Shown here one piece after another: positions 57,350 through 64,000 of a stretch of 64,000 bases of DNA; positions within the stretch are counted from its first letter, which is position 1; every line of letters begins with the position of its first letter. This stretch comes from CAVSLM01 sp963728895. GTDB lineage: Bacteria > Pseudomonadota > Gammaproteobacteria > JBBQDK01. Both the position numbers and the translations under genes were made by a program. The notes below the pieces were generated by a model. That model was not told where the DNA came from. It worked only from the letters and a program-made list of their open reading frames with translations, and ran no database searches. Location of the stretch: assembly GCA_963728895.1 (NCBI GenBank), contig CAVSLM010000001.1, positions 434,001-498,000 of the forward strand. Direction: 5' to 3'.

Positions 57350-58189
57350 GTGAGCGATAAGGCGAATCACAACAACGATGAAGGCGTGTTGGTCCGGACT
57401 CGCGGGCTGCGTTTCGTATACGGCGCGCGCGTCATCCTCGACGGCGTCGACATCGACATCCGGCGCGGTGCCGTCACCACCATCATGGGGCCGAGCGGGA
57501 CCGGCAAGACCACGCTGCTGCGGCTGATCGGCGGTCAGCTGCGCCCGACCTCCGGTACCGTGCACGTCGACGGCCAGAACGTCCATGCCCTTTCCCTGGC
57601 CGATCTGTACCGGGTGCGCAAGCGCATGGGCATGCTGTTTCAGACCGGCGCCCTGTTCACCGATCTCACGGTGTTCGAGAACGTGGCATTTCCGCTGCGT
57701 GAGCATACCGAACTCCCGGAATCCATGATCCGCGACCTGGTGCTGATGAAGCTGCAGGCGGTGGGTTTGCGCGGGGCGCGCGACCTGATGCCGAGCGAGC
57801 TGTCGGGCGGCATGTCGCGCCGGGTGGCACTGGCGCGGGCCATCGCCCTGGACCCGATGATGATCATGTACGACGAGCCCTTCACGGGGCAGGATCCGAT
57901 CACCGTCGGCGTGATCATGCAGCTGATCCGGCTGCTCAACGACACCCTGCATCTCACCAGCATTATCGTCTCCCATGACGTCCAGGAGGTGTCGACCATC
58001 TCCGACGAGATCTATATGATCTCCGAGGGTCGTGTCGTGCAGCACGGGGCGCCCAGGGAGCTCGGGCACTCCTCGCTCGATTACGTTCGCCAGTTCATGC
58101 ACGGATTGCCGGACGGGCCGGTGCCATTTCACTATCCTGCGCCGGACTTCACCGAAGATCTCATGGCCGGTGCAGGAATCCCTCCGTGA
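57350..58189 (+). CDS. mlaF: phospholipid transport ABC ATPase MlaF
   Basis: ATPase of the MlaFEDB complex that keeps outer-membrane lipid asymmetry. 279 residues. Walker A is GPSGTGKTTLL, the Q-loop region is GMLFQTGALFTDLTVFENVAFPL, the signature is ELSGGMSRRVALARA, Walker B is MIMYDEPFTGQDP and the switch His is in IIVSHDVQE. GTG 57350 is chosen because the conserved part begins 15 residues later. It is first in the mlaFEDCB operon. Confidence 0.94.
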   Translation: MSDKANHNNDEGVLVRTRGLRFVYGARVILDGVDIDIRRGAVTTIMGPSGTGKTTLLRLIGGQLRPTSGTVHVDGQNVHALSLADLYRVRKRMGMLFQTGALFTDLTVFENVAFPLREHTELPESMIRDLVLMKLQAVGLRGARDLMPSELSGGMSRRVALARAIALDPMMIMYDEPFTGQDPITVGVIMQLIRLLNDTLHLTSIIVSHDVQEVSTISDEIYMISEGRVVQHGAPRELGHSSLDYVRQFMHGLPDGPVPFHYPAPDFTEDLMAGAGIPP

Positions 58190-58232
58190 CCCATACTGCC
58201 TCTTCGGGCGCTCCATCTTCGGGTAATCCGAC

Positions 58233-59018
58233 TTGAACTTTCTGGGCTTGTTGCACAACCTGGGCTCTGTCGGTCTGGGTTTTTTCGAGCGCCTGGGGCG
58301 CGCCAACCTGTTCCTGCTGCAGGTGCTGGGGCGGCTCGGGACGCTGCTGCTGCGTCCTGGTCTGGTCGTGGCCCAGCTCTATTCGGTCGGCGTGCTGTCA
58401 TTGCAGATCATCGTCATCTCGGGACTCAACGTTGGCATGGTGCTGGGGCTGCAGATGTACAACACGCTGGTGGACTTCGGTGCCGAGCAGTCGCTGGGGC
58501 AGGTGGTGGCGCTGTCGCTGGTGCGCGAGCTCGGCCCGGTGGTCTCGGCATTGCTTTTTGCCGGACGCGCAGGGTCTGCGCTCACCGCCGAGATCGGGCT
58601 CATGAAAGCGACCGAGCAGCTCTCGGGCATGGAGATGATGGCGGTCGATCCGCTCAAGCGGGTGGTGGCGCCCCGCTTCCTGGCGGGCCTGATCTCGCTG
58701 CCGCTGCTCGCCGCAGTGTTCAGCGCGGTGGGCGTGCTGGGCGGCTACTTCGTCGGCGTCGGGCTGCTTGGCGTGGATGACGGGGCATTCTGGTCCCAGA
58801 TGCAGGCCAAGGTGGACTTTCGAGAGGACGTTATGAACGGGGTGATCAAGACCGTGGTGTTCGGTTTCGTGGCGACCTGGATTGCGGTGTTCGAGGGCTA
58901 CGACGCGGTTCCGAACACCGAAGGCGTGAGCCGCGCCACGACGCGTACCGTGGTCCATACCGCCTTCGCCGTCCTGGGGCTCGATTTCATACTGACGGCG
59001 CTGATGTTTGGGAGCTAG
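58233..59018 (+). CDS. mlaE: phospholipid transport permease MlaE
   Basis: A 261-residue MlaE/YrbE permease with about five membrane segments and the family core (LGQVVALSLVRELGPVVSALLFAGRAGSALTAEIG LM, MEMMAVDPLKRVVAPRF). TTG start at 58233, 43 bp after mlaF. The C-terminal VVHTAFAVLGLDFILTALMFG is typical. Confidence 0.93.
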   Translation: MNFLGLLHNLGSVGLGFFERLGRANLFLLQVLGRLGTLLLRPGLVVAQLYSVGVLSLQIIVISGLNVGMVLGLQMYNTLVDFGAEQSLGQVVALSLVRELGPVVSALLFAGRAGSALTAEIGLMKATEQLSGMEMMAVDPLKRVVAPRFLAGLISLPLLAAVFSAVGVLGGYFVGVGLLGVDDGAFWSQMQAKVDFREDVMNGVIKTVVFGFVATWIAVFEGYDAVPNTEGVSRATTRTVVHTAFAVLGLDFILTALMFGS

Positions 59019-59022
59019 CCCG

Positions 59023-59535
59023 ATGGTCAGCAGAAGAAGGGTGGAGGTCTGGGTGGGGGCGTTCATCGCGGCCGGGATGGCCGCGCTGTTCATGCTCGCC
59101 ATGAAGGTCAGCAATCTGGCCGCCTTCACCAGCTCCGGGGGCTACGAGGTCACAGCCTACTTCGACAACATCGGCGGCCTCAAGGTGCGCTCGCCCGTGA
59201 CGCTCGCCGGGGTCAAGGTGGGCCGGGTGTCGTACATCGGCTACGACGAAACCCGCTACCAGGCCATGGTCAAGATGATGATCGACACCCAGTACAACCG
59301 CCTGCCCGTGGATACCACGGCGAGCATCTTCACCTCCGGGCTGCTCGGCGAGCAGTACGTGTCGCTGGACCCGGGGGCCGAGGAGCAGTACCTCGCCCAG
59401 GGCGACGTCATCAAGCTCACGCAGTCGGCGCTGGTCATCGAGCAGCTGATCGGCCAATATCTGTTCAGCAAGGCCGGCGAGGGCGGGTCGGGGGGCGCTC
59501 CAGGGGCCACGGCCGGAACCCACCCTGCGCAGTAG
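59023..59535 (+). CDS. mlaD: MCE-domain lipid-transport protein MlaD
   Basis: 170 residues. One N-terminal transmembrane helix (VGAFIAAGMAALFMLAMKV) is followed by a single MCE domain (YEVTAYFDNIGGLKVRSPVTLAGVKVGRVSYI, then GLLGEQYVSLDPGA) and a helical tail ending in a Gly-rich stretch. It forms the hexameric periplasmic ring of the MlaFEDB complex. ATG 59023 has GGGAG upstream. Confidence 0.94.
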   Translation: MVSRRRVEVWVGAFIAAGMAALFMLAMKVSNLAAFTSSGGYEVTAYFDNIGGLKVRSPVTLAGVKVGRVSYIGYDETRYQAMVKMMIDTQYNRLPVDTTASIFTSGLLGEQYVSLDPGAEEQYLAQGDVIKLTQSALVIEQLIGQYLFSKAGEGGSGGAPGATAGTHPAQ

Positions 59536-59595
59536 CGCCCGGCTGCGCTACACTTGCCTGAGATCTGCGTCGACTCCGTGTGACGAGTGACACTC

Positions 59596-60210
59596 ATGAA
59601 AAGACTGAAGAGTCTTCTGATCGGCCTGGTCGCGGTGGTGTGCCTGAACGGTGTGGCGCTGGCCGGCGACGGGCCGCGCGACATCGTGGTCCAGACCTCG
59701 GACCAGATGCTTGCCAAGCTCAAGTCCGAGCGCAACATCGTCAAGGAGAATCCGCGCCGCACCTATGACCTGGTCAGCGAGATCGTGCTCCCTCATTTCG
59801 ATTTCGAAACCATGGCGAGATGGGTGCTGGGGCGCAACTGGAGAAATGCCTCGCCGGACCAGCGCCAGCGCTTCATCGACGAGTTCCGCACCCTGCTGGT
59901 GCGCACCTATGCGGTTTCACTGGCCGATTACCGCGACCAGAAGGTGGTGGTCGAGCCCGTGCAGGCACCGCCGGAAGCGAGCGACGTGGTGGTGCGGACC
60001 ACGGTCGAGCAGCCGGGAGGCGGCCAGCCCATCACCGTCGACTACAGCATGCATCGCAAGGACGCGGACTGGAAGGTGTACGACGTGGTCGTGAACGGCG
60101 TTAGCCTGGTTACCAACTACCGGAGTTCCTTTGCGTCCGAGATCCGCAACGTCGGCATGGACGGATTGATCCAGAAGCTGGCGGACCGCAATGACAAGCT
60201 GGCTTCGTGA
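59596..60210 (+). CDS. mlaC: phospholipid-binding periplasmic protein MlaC
   Basis: 204 residues. A signal peptide (MKRLKSLLIGLVAVVCLNGVALA) is followed by the Tox-REase-like MlaC fold (FDFETMARWVLGRNWRNASPDQRQRFIDEFRTLLVRTYA, then WKVYDVVVNGVSLVTNYRSSF). It ferries phospholipids between MlaA and MlaFEDB. A GTG 9 bases upstream is an alternative start. It overlaps mlaB by 4 bp. Confidence 0.94.
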   Translation: MKRLKSLLIGLVAVVCLNGVALAGDGPRDIVVQTSDQMLAKLKSERNIVKENPRRTYDLVSEIVLPHFDFETMARWVLGRNWRNASPDQRQRFIDEFRTLLVRTYAVSLADYRDQKVVVEPVQAPPEASDVVVRTTVEQPGGGQPITVDYSMHRKDADWKVYDVVVNGVSLVTNYRSSFASEIRNVGMDGLIQKLADRNDKLAS

Positions 60211-60518
60211 GTGCCACCCCTGCCGAGCTCGACACTGCGCCCGACGGGCGTGTGGTGCTGTCGGGGCTATTGAGCTTTGCCACCGTGCCCCAGCTGCTGC
60301 GGCGGGGGCGCGAAGTCATGGATGCGCTGGACGAGGTGCGGGTGGACCTGCAGCACGTGGAACGCGCCGACAGCGCCGGCGTGGCGCTGCTGGTCGAATG
60401 GATGCGCGAGGCGCGAAGCCGCGGCGTCGACATCGTCTTCCTCAACATCCCGGCCCAGATGCTTTCCATTGCCCGTGTCAGCGGGCTGGATCAGGTGCTG
60501 CCGCTGCGTCGTGAGTAA
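60207..60518 (+). CDS. mlaB: STAS-domain protein MlaB
   Basis: A 103-residue STAS (anti-sigma antagonist-like) protein, cytosolic partner of MlaF. The strand-helix pattern is VVLSGLLSFATVPQLL, then RVDLQHVERADSAGVALLVEWMREA and IVFLNIPAQMLSIARVSGL. GTG start overlaps the mlaC stop (GTGA). Confidence 0.9.
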   Translation: MSATPAELDTAPDGRVVLSGLLSFATVPQLLRRGREVMDALDEVRVDLQHVERADSAGVALLVEWMREARSRGVDIVFLNIPAQMLSIARVSGLDQVLPLRRE

Positions 60519-60567
60519 CGGGCGCGCCTGGCGCTCTCGCACGATCTTTCCCTACCGTACACCCAGG

Positions 60568-60595
60568 TTTGGCGGGGCGGCCGGTTTTCTATATC
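60568..60595 (+). promoter_or_regulatory. possible promoter upstream of ibaG-murA
   Basis: TTTGGC (60568-60573), a 16-base spacer and TATATC (60590-60595) lie in the 279-bp gap between mlaB and ibaG. This AT-rich block stands out in GC-rich surroundings. The rest of the gap shows no gene. Confidence 0.35.
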
Positions 60596-60797
60596 ATGCC
60601 CGTGGCCTGGGCAGGGCGAGCTCCACCCTCGGAGCCTGTGCCACCGCAGTCTCTCGTCGCAGGCCTCCCGCGCCCTCGTCCGCCTCGTGCAACGCCGACT
60701 GCAGGTTGCGGGATGCATCGCGGGCCCGGGCGCGATGCCGCGGCGGGCAGGACCTGGGGGACAAGCGAAACCGCAGCAGCACGAGAGGAACAGGATC

Positions 60798-61040
60798 ATG
60801 GATCCAGAGGAGATCAAGCGGCTCATCGAGGCCGGCCTGCCCGGCGCACAGGTGCAGGTGCAGGGCGATGGACAGCACTTCGAGGCGGTCATCGTCTCCC
60901 CCGAGTTCGCGGGCAAGACCACGCTGCAGCAGCATCGCCTGGTGTACGGTGCGCTGGGCGAGCGCATGCGTGCCGACATCCATGCCCTGTCCATGCGAAC
61001 CTTCACCCCGGAGGAGTGGGCCCGCACCCGGTCCGGCTAG
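60798..61040 (+). CDS. ibaG: BolA-family protein IbaG
   Basis: 80 residues (MDPEEIKRLIEAGLPGAQVQVQGDGQHFEAVIVSPEFAGKTTLQQHRLVY in outline), the short BolA-like fold that binds [2Fe-2S] with monothiol glutaredoxins. The conserved C-terminal His is in DIHALSMRTF. AGAGGAACAGGATC precedes the ATG. The TAG stop (61038-61040) overlaps the left end of repeat element R3. The place between mla and murA is conserved. Confidence 0.92.
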   Translation: MDPEEIKRLIEAGLPGAQVQVQGDGQHFEAVIVSPEFAGKTTLQQHRLVYGALGERMRADIHALSMRTFTPEEWARTRSG

Positions 61041-61293
61041 CCCGGAAATCTCACCAGCATCGCGGGAGCTGACGGAATTGGCAGCCGTCCTGGCGCCGGG
61101 CTGGAGCGGTGGTAGCCGTAGCTACCACGTGAGTGAAGACCAAGCCAGGGCGAGCGAGAAAGCGCCAGAACCGGGATCGGCCGGCGGCGTGAACCGTGTT
61201 TCATCGTTAGGAGATCGTGAAGAATGCCAGTTCTTCCCTACGATCCATTCACCTACTGGCCAGCCGCTGGCCGGCTGGTGAGATTTCCGGGCT
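61039..61293 (+). mobile_element. MITE-like interspersed element, copy R3 (intact)
   Basis: 255 bp with perfect 20-bp terminal inverted repeats: AGCCCGGAAATCTCACCAGC at 61039-61058 and its exact reverse complement at 61274-61293. Internal hairpins: GTGGTAGC-CGTA-GCTACCAC (61109-61128); GATCGTGAAGAA...TTCTTCCCTACGATC (about 61213-61245); and CCAGCCG...CGGCTGG beside the right end. It aligns with R1 over its full length. It occupies the whole space between the ibaG stop and a point 10 bp before the murA start. No transposase gene or target duplication is seen. Confidence 0.85.
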
Positions 61294-61316
61294 GGCGCCA
61301 CGCATGGACAAGCTGA
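61224..61316 (+). other. short ORF inside R3, overlapping murA start
   Basis: A 30-codon frame (MPVLPYDPFTYWPAAGRLV...) begins 10 bases after AGGAG (61209-61213) and ends 10 bases inside murA, overlapping its ATG at 61304. murA itself has no SD. The R2 copy has a similar frame (MPDLPRDPLSYRPAAGRPV). It may be a leader peptide that couples ribosomes to murA, or a chance ORF. Confidence 0.3.
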
Positions 61317-62563
61317 TCATCAGCGGGGGTGTGCCGCTGCAGGGTGAGATCCGGATCTCCGGTGCCAAGAACGCTGCCCTGCCCATCCTCGCCGCAACCC
61401 TGCTGGCGGACGGTCCGGTCACCGTGGGCAACGTCCCCCACCTGCACGACATCACCACCACCATGGAGCTGCTGGGGCGCATGGGCGTGGAGCTCACCGT
61501 CGATGAGCGCATGAACATCGAGGTCGATCCGCGCCCGATCCGCGAGTTCTATGCGCCTTATGAAATGGTCAAGACCATGCGCGCCTCGATCCTGGTGCTG
61601 GGGCCGCTGCTGGCACGCTACGGGCGTGCCGACGTGTCCCTGCCGGGCGGCTGCGCCATCGGCTCGCGCCCGGTCAACCTGCACATCAGTGGGCTGGCGG
61701 CCCTCGGCGCGGAGATCCGGGTCGAAGGTGGCTACATCCGCGCGCGCGCCCCGCGCCTCAGGGGCACGCGGCTGATAATGGACATGGTGACCGTCACCGG
61801 CACCGAGAACCTGATGATGGCGGCGACGCTGGCCGAGGGTATGACGGTGATTGAGAACGCGGCGCGCGAGCCCGAAGTGGTGGACCTCGCGAGCTTTCTG
61901 GTGAGCATGGGCGCGAGGATTACCGGCGCCGGAACCGACACCATCACCATTGAGGGCGTCGATCATCTGAGCGGCACCCGCTACAACGTGCTGCCCGACC
62001 GCATCGAGACCGGTACCTATCTGGTGGCGGCCGCCATTACCGGCGGACAGATCAAGGTGAAGCATGCGCGTCCTCAGGTCATGGATGCCGTGCTGCAGAA
62101 GCTCGTCGAGGCCGGTGCGGAGATCCGCACCGCAGAGGACTCCATCGAGCTGCTGATGCATGGACGCCGTCCCCGCGCGGTAAACGTGCGCACCGCACCC
62201 TATCCGGCGTTTCCCACCGACATGCAGGCGCAGTTCACCGCGCTCAATGCCATCGCCGAAGGGGTGGGGACCATCACCGAGACGGTGTTCGAGAACCGCT
62301 TCATGCATGTGCACGAAATGCGGCGCATGGGTGCCGACATCCGCCTGGAAAGCAACACTGCCATCAGCCAGGGCGTGGAGCGGCTCACCGCGGCGCCGGT
62401 GATGGCCACCGACCTGCGCGCTTCGGCCAGCCTGGTACTGGCCGGTCTGGTGGCGGAGGGCGAGACGGTGGTGGATCGCATCTATCACATCGACCGCGGC
62501 TACGAGTGCATCGAGGAGAAGCTCGCGCAGCTCGGCGCGCGCATCCGCAGGGTACCGGCGTGA
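61304..62563 (+). CDS. murA: UDP-N-acetylglucosamine 1-carboxyvinyltransferase
   Basis: First committed step of peptidoglycan synthesis: PEP enolpyruvyl transfer to UDP-GlcNAc. 419 residues. N-terminal KNAALPILAATLLADGP is present, the catalytic Cys is in LPGGCAIGSRPVNLH (the fosfomycin target), and RHxH-type and DLRASASLVLAGLVAEG motifs follow. The ATG at 61304 lies 10 bp after element R3 with no SD. The frame is open upstream to a GTG at 61217 inside the element, which would add 29 residues. Confidence 0.95.
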   Translation: MDKLIISGGVPLQGEIRISGAKNAALPILAATLLADGPVTVGNVPHLHDITTTMELLGRMGVELTVDERMNIEVDPRPIREFYAPYEMVKTMRASILVLGPLLARYGRADVSLPGGCAIGSRPVNLHISGLAALGAEIRVEGGYIRARAPRLRGTRLIMDMVTVTGTENLMMAATLAEGMTVIENAAREPEVVDLASFLVSMGARITGAGTDTITIEGVDHLSGTRYNVLPDRIETGTYLVAAAITGGQIKVKHARPQVMDAVLQKLVEAGAEIRTAEDSIELLMHGRRPRAVNVRTAPYPAFPTDMQAQFTALNAIAEGVGTITETVFENRFMHVHEMRRMGADIRLESNTAISQGVERLTAAPVMATDLRASASLVLAGLVAEGETVVDRIYHIDRGYECIEEKLAQLGARIRRVPA

Positions 62564-62600
62564 GACTGCCGCGGCGCATTGCGGTTCCGGGGTGCGGGGG

Positions 62601-63254
62601 GTGACCGAGCCGCTCACTATTGCGCTTTCCAAGGGGCGGATCTTCAAGGAAACGCTCCCGCTGCTCGCCGCCGCCGGCGTGGTGCCGGCCGAGGATCCGG
62701 AAACCAGCCGCAGGCTGATCCTCGATACCAGCGACGCCGGCGTGAAGCTGGTGATCATCCGTGCTGCCGACGTGCCGACCTACGTGCAGTACGGGGCGGC
62801 GGATCTGGGCGTCGCCGGCAAGGACGTGCTCCTGGAGCATGGCGGCGAGGGCTTGTACGAGCCGCTGGACCTGCGTATCGCATGCTGCCGCATGATGGTG
62901 GCGGGGCTGCCGCAGCCGACCGAGGGCGAAGGACGCATGCGCATTGCAACCAAGTATGTCGCCACCACTCGGCGCTACTTCGCCGCGCGCGGCCAGCAGG
63001 TGGAGATCGTGAAGCTCTACGGCTCCATGGAGCTTGCGCCCCTGGTCGGGCTCGCGGACCGCATCGTGGACCTGGTCGACACCGGCAACACCCTGCGCGC
63101 CAACGGTCTGGTCGAGCAGGAATGGATTGCGGACATCAGCTCACGCCTGATCGTCAACAAGGCGGCGATGAAGATGAAGCACGCGCGCATCAAGCACTTC
63201 ATCGCCCTGATGGAGGGTGCCGTGGCGCCGCGCTCCGCTGCCGGAGGGTTATGA
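62601..63254 (+). CDS. hisG: ATP phosphoribosyltransferase, short form
   Basis: First step of histidine synthesis. The length of 217 residues indicates the short HisG(S), which needs the regulatory subunit HisZ; no hisZ is in the window. Motifs: ALSKGRIFKETLPLL, YGAADLGVAGKDVL, IVDLVDTGNTLRANGL. The GTG at 62601 is preferred; another at 62592 adds three residues. It overlaps hisD by 4 bp. Confidence 0.94.
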   Translation: MTEPLTIALSKGRIFKETLPLLAAAGVVPAEDPETSRRLILDTSDAGVKLVIIRAADVPTYVQYGAADLGVAGKDVLLEHGGEGLYEPLDLRIACCRMMVAGLPQPTEGEGRMRIATKYVATTRRYFAARGQQVEIVKLYGSMELAPLVGLADRIVDLVDTGNTLRANGLVEQEWIADISSRLIVNKAAMKMKHARIKHFIALMEGAVAPRSAAGGL

Positions 63255-64000
63255 GCATGGTGCAGCTCGCGCGCCTGCGAACCTCGGACCCGGATTTTCA
63301 GCCCCGCCTCGAGGCGCTGCTCGCCCACGAGGCCGGTGCGAACGAGGCCGTCAACCGCACCGTCACGGAAATCCTCGCGCAGGTGCGTGCGCGCGGCGAT
63401 GCCGCGCTGCTCGAGTACACGCGGCGATTCGACCGGCTGAACGTTGCGTGCGCCGCCGAGCTCGAGCTGCCGCGATCGGCGCTCGAGCAGGCCGCAGCAC
63501 GCATCCCGCAACATCAGCGCGCGGCGCTCGAGCAGGCGCGCGCGCGCATCGCGGCGCACGCGGAGCGCCAGAAGCTCGAGTCCTGGCAGTACACGGAAGC
63601 CGACGGCACGGTGCTCGGCGAGCAGATCCGGCCGCTCGACCGGGTGGGTCTCTACGTGCCCGGCGGCAAGGCGGCGTATCCCTCCTCGGTGCTGATGAAC
63701 GCGGTGCCGGCCAAGGTGGCCGGTGTGGCGGAGCTGGTGATGGTGGTGCCGACGCCCGGCGGCGAAGCCAACGACCTGGTGCTCGCCGCGGCGCACATCG
63801 CCGGAGTCGACCGGGTATTGCGCATCGGCGGCGCGCAGGCGGTGGCGGCGCTCGCCTTCGGCACCGAGACCGTTCCGCGGGTGGACAAGATCGTGGGGCC
63901 GGGAAACCTATACGTCGCAACCGCCAAGCGCCAGGTGTACGGCACGGTGGGCATCGACATGATCGCCGGTCCTTCGGAGATCCTGGTGATCTGCGACGGG
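63251..64000 (+). CDS. hisD: histidinol dehydrogenase, 3' end outside window
   Basis: The first 250 codons are present. Last two steps of histidine synthesis (histidinol to histidine, NAD-dependent). Recognised by VGLYVPGGKAAYPSSVLMNAVPAKVAGV, IGGAQAVAALAFGTETVPRVDKIVGPGN and IDMIAGPSEILV. The ATG overlaps the hisG TGA (ATGA). The reading frame runs off the end of the window. Confidence 0.95.
   Translation, partial: MSMVQLARLRTSDPDFQPRLEALLAHEAGANEAVNRTVTEILAQVRARGDAALLEYTRRFDRLNVACAAELELPRSALEQAAARIPQHQRAALEQARARIAAHAERQKLESWQYTEADGTVLGEQIRPLDRVGLYVPGGKAAYPSSVLMNAVPAKVAGVAELVMVVPTPGGEANDLVLAAAHIAGVDRVLRIGGAQAVAALAFGTETVPRVDKIVGPGNLYVATAKRQVYGTVGIDMIAGPSEILVICDG

Noticed and set aside
61039..61293. 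A tRNA or known small RNA inside the repeat
   Set aside because: No cloverleaf, anticodon arm or CCA end; the hairpins are arranged as nested terminal repeats.

Overview
The window is high-GC, densely packed DNA from a Gammaproteobacterium. The evidence is gene order: kdsD-kdsC-lptC-lptA-lptB-rpoN-hpf-ptsN-hprK-rapZ-EIIA-HPr-EI-mgtE, mlaFEDCB-ibaG-murA-hisG-hisD, miaB-phoL-ybeY-corC-lnt and leuS-lptE-holA-proA-nadD-rsfS-rlmH-maf-rng-yhdP-nit-tldD. HPr kinase inside the rpoN cluster recalls Xanthomonadales/Nevskiales-type lineages, but no species can be named. No rRNA, tRNA, CRISPR array or prophage was seen.

Layout. 1-2.3 kb is accessory: the end of an HNH endonuclease gene, a REP-associated tyrosine transposase with inverted REPs, an interspersed repeat, and a small thiamine-binding-type protein. 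2.6-10.7 kb has a very large multi-PAS hybrid histidine kinase, a MoaD-like protein, an internally shortened BNR/sialidase-like protein and an orphan MotA/MotB-like pair. 11-17.8 kb has proS and a sugar-phosphate block (gnd, zwf, pgi). 17.9-23.3 kb is tRNA thiolation, RNA maturation and lipoprotein acylation. 23.6-38.9 kb runs from a zinc-ribbon protein and leuS through LPS assembly (lptE), replication (holA), proline and NAD synthesis, ribosome maturation, rng, yhdP and a nitrilase. 39-42.6 kb holds tldD, yjgA and pmbA. 42.7-54.4 kb (minus strand) is the mgtE/PTS/hprK/rapZ/rpoN/lpt/kds cluster. 54.5-57.1 kb holds four less conserved minus-strand genes. 57.3-64 kb is mla, ibaG, murA and the first his genes.

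The most interesting non-genic signal is a family of roughly 190-290 bp intergenic elements with about 20-bp terminal inverted repeats and internal hairpins, and no transposase. Copies lie at 1683-1940, 23267-23456 and 61039-61293; a deleted inverted copy is at 10913-10995; a diverged subtype is at 7916-8204 and 29884-30008. In two intact copies both arms carry matching base changes, and one internal hairpin shows a compensatory pair. Several copies begin on the stop codon of the upstream gene. The copy at 61 kb is the immediate leader of murA and carries a short ORF with a Shine-Dalgarno that overlaps the murA start.

A second pattern concerns sequence quality. Seven otherwise intact genes (proS, leuS twice, proA, lptB twice, lptC, kdsC and an epimerase) are broken by single-base frameshifts, and all nine are net +1 insertions on the coding strand. 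miaB has lost its stop codon as well. Because most of these genes are essential, systematic insertion errors in the assembly are more likely than real gene decay. Annotators should repair these genes rather than call them pseudogenes.
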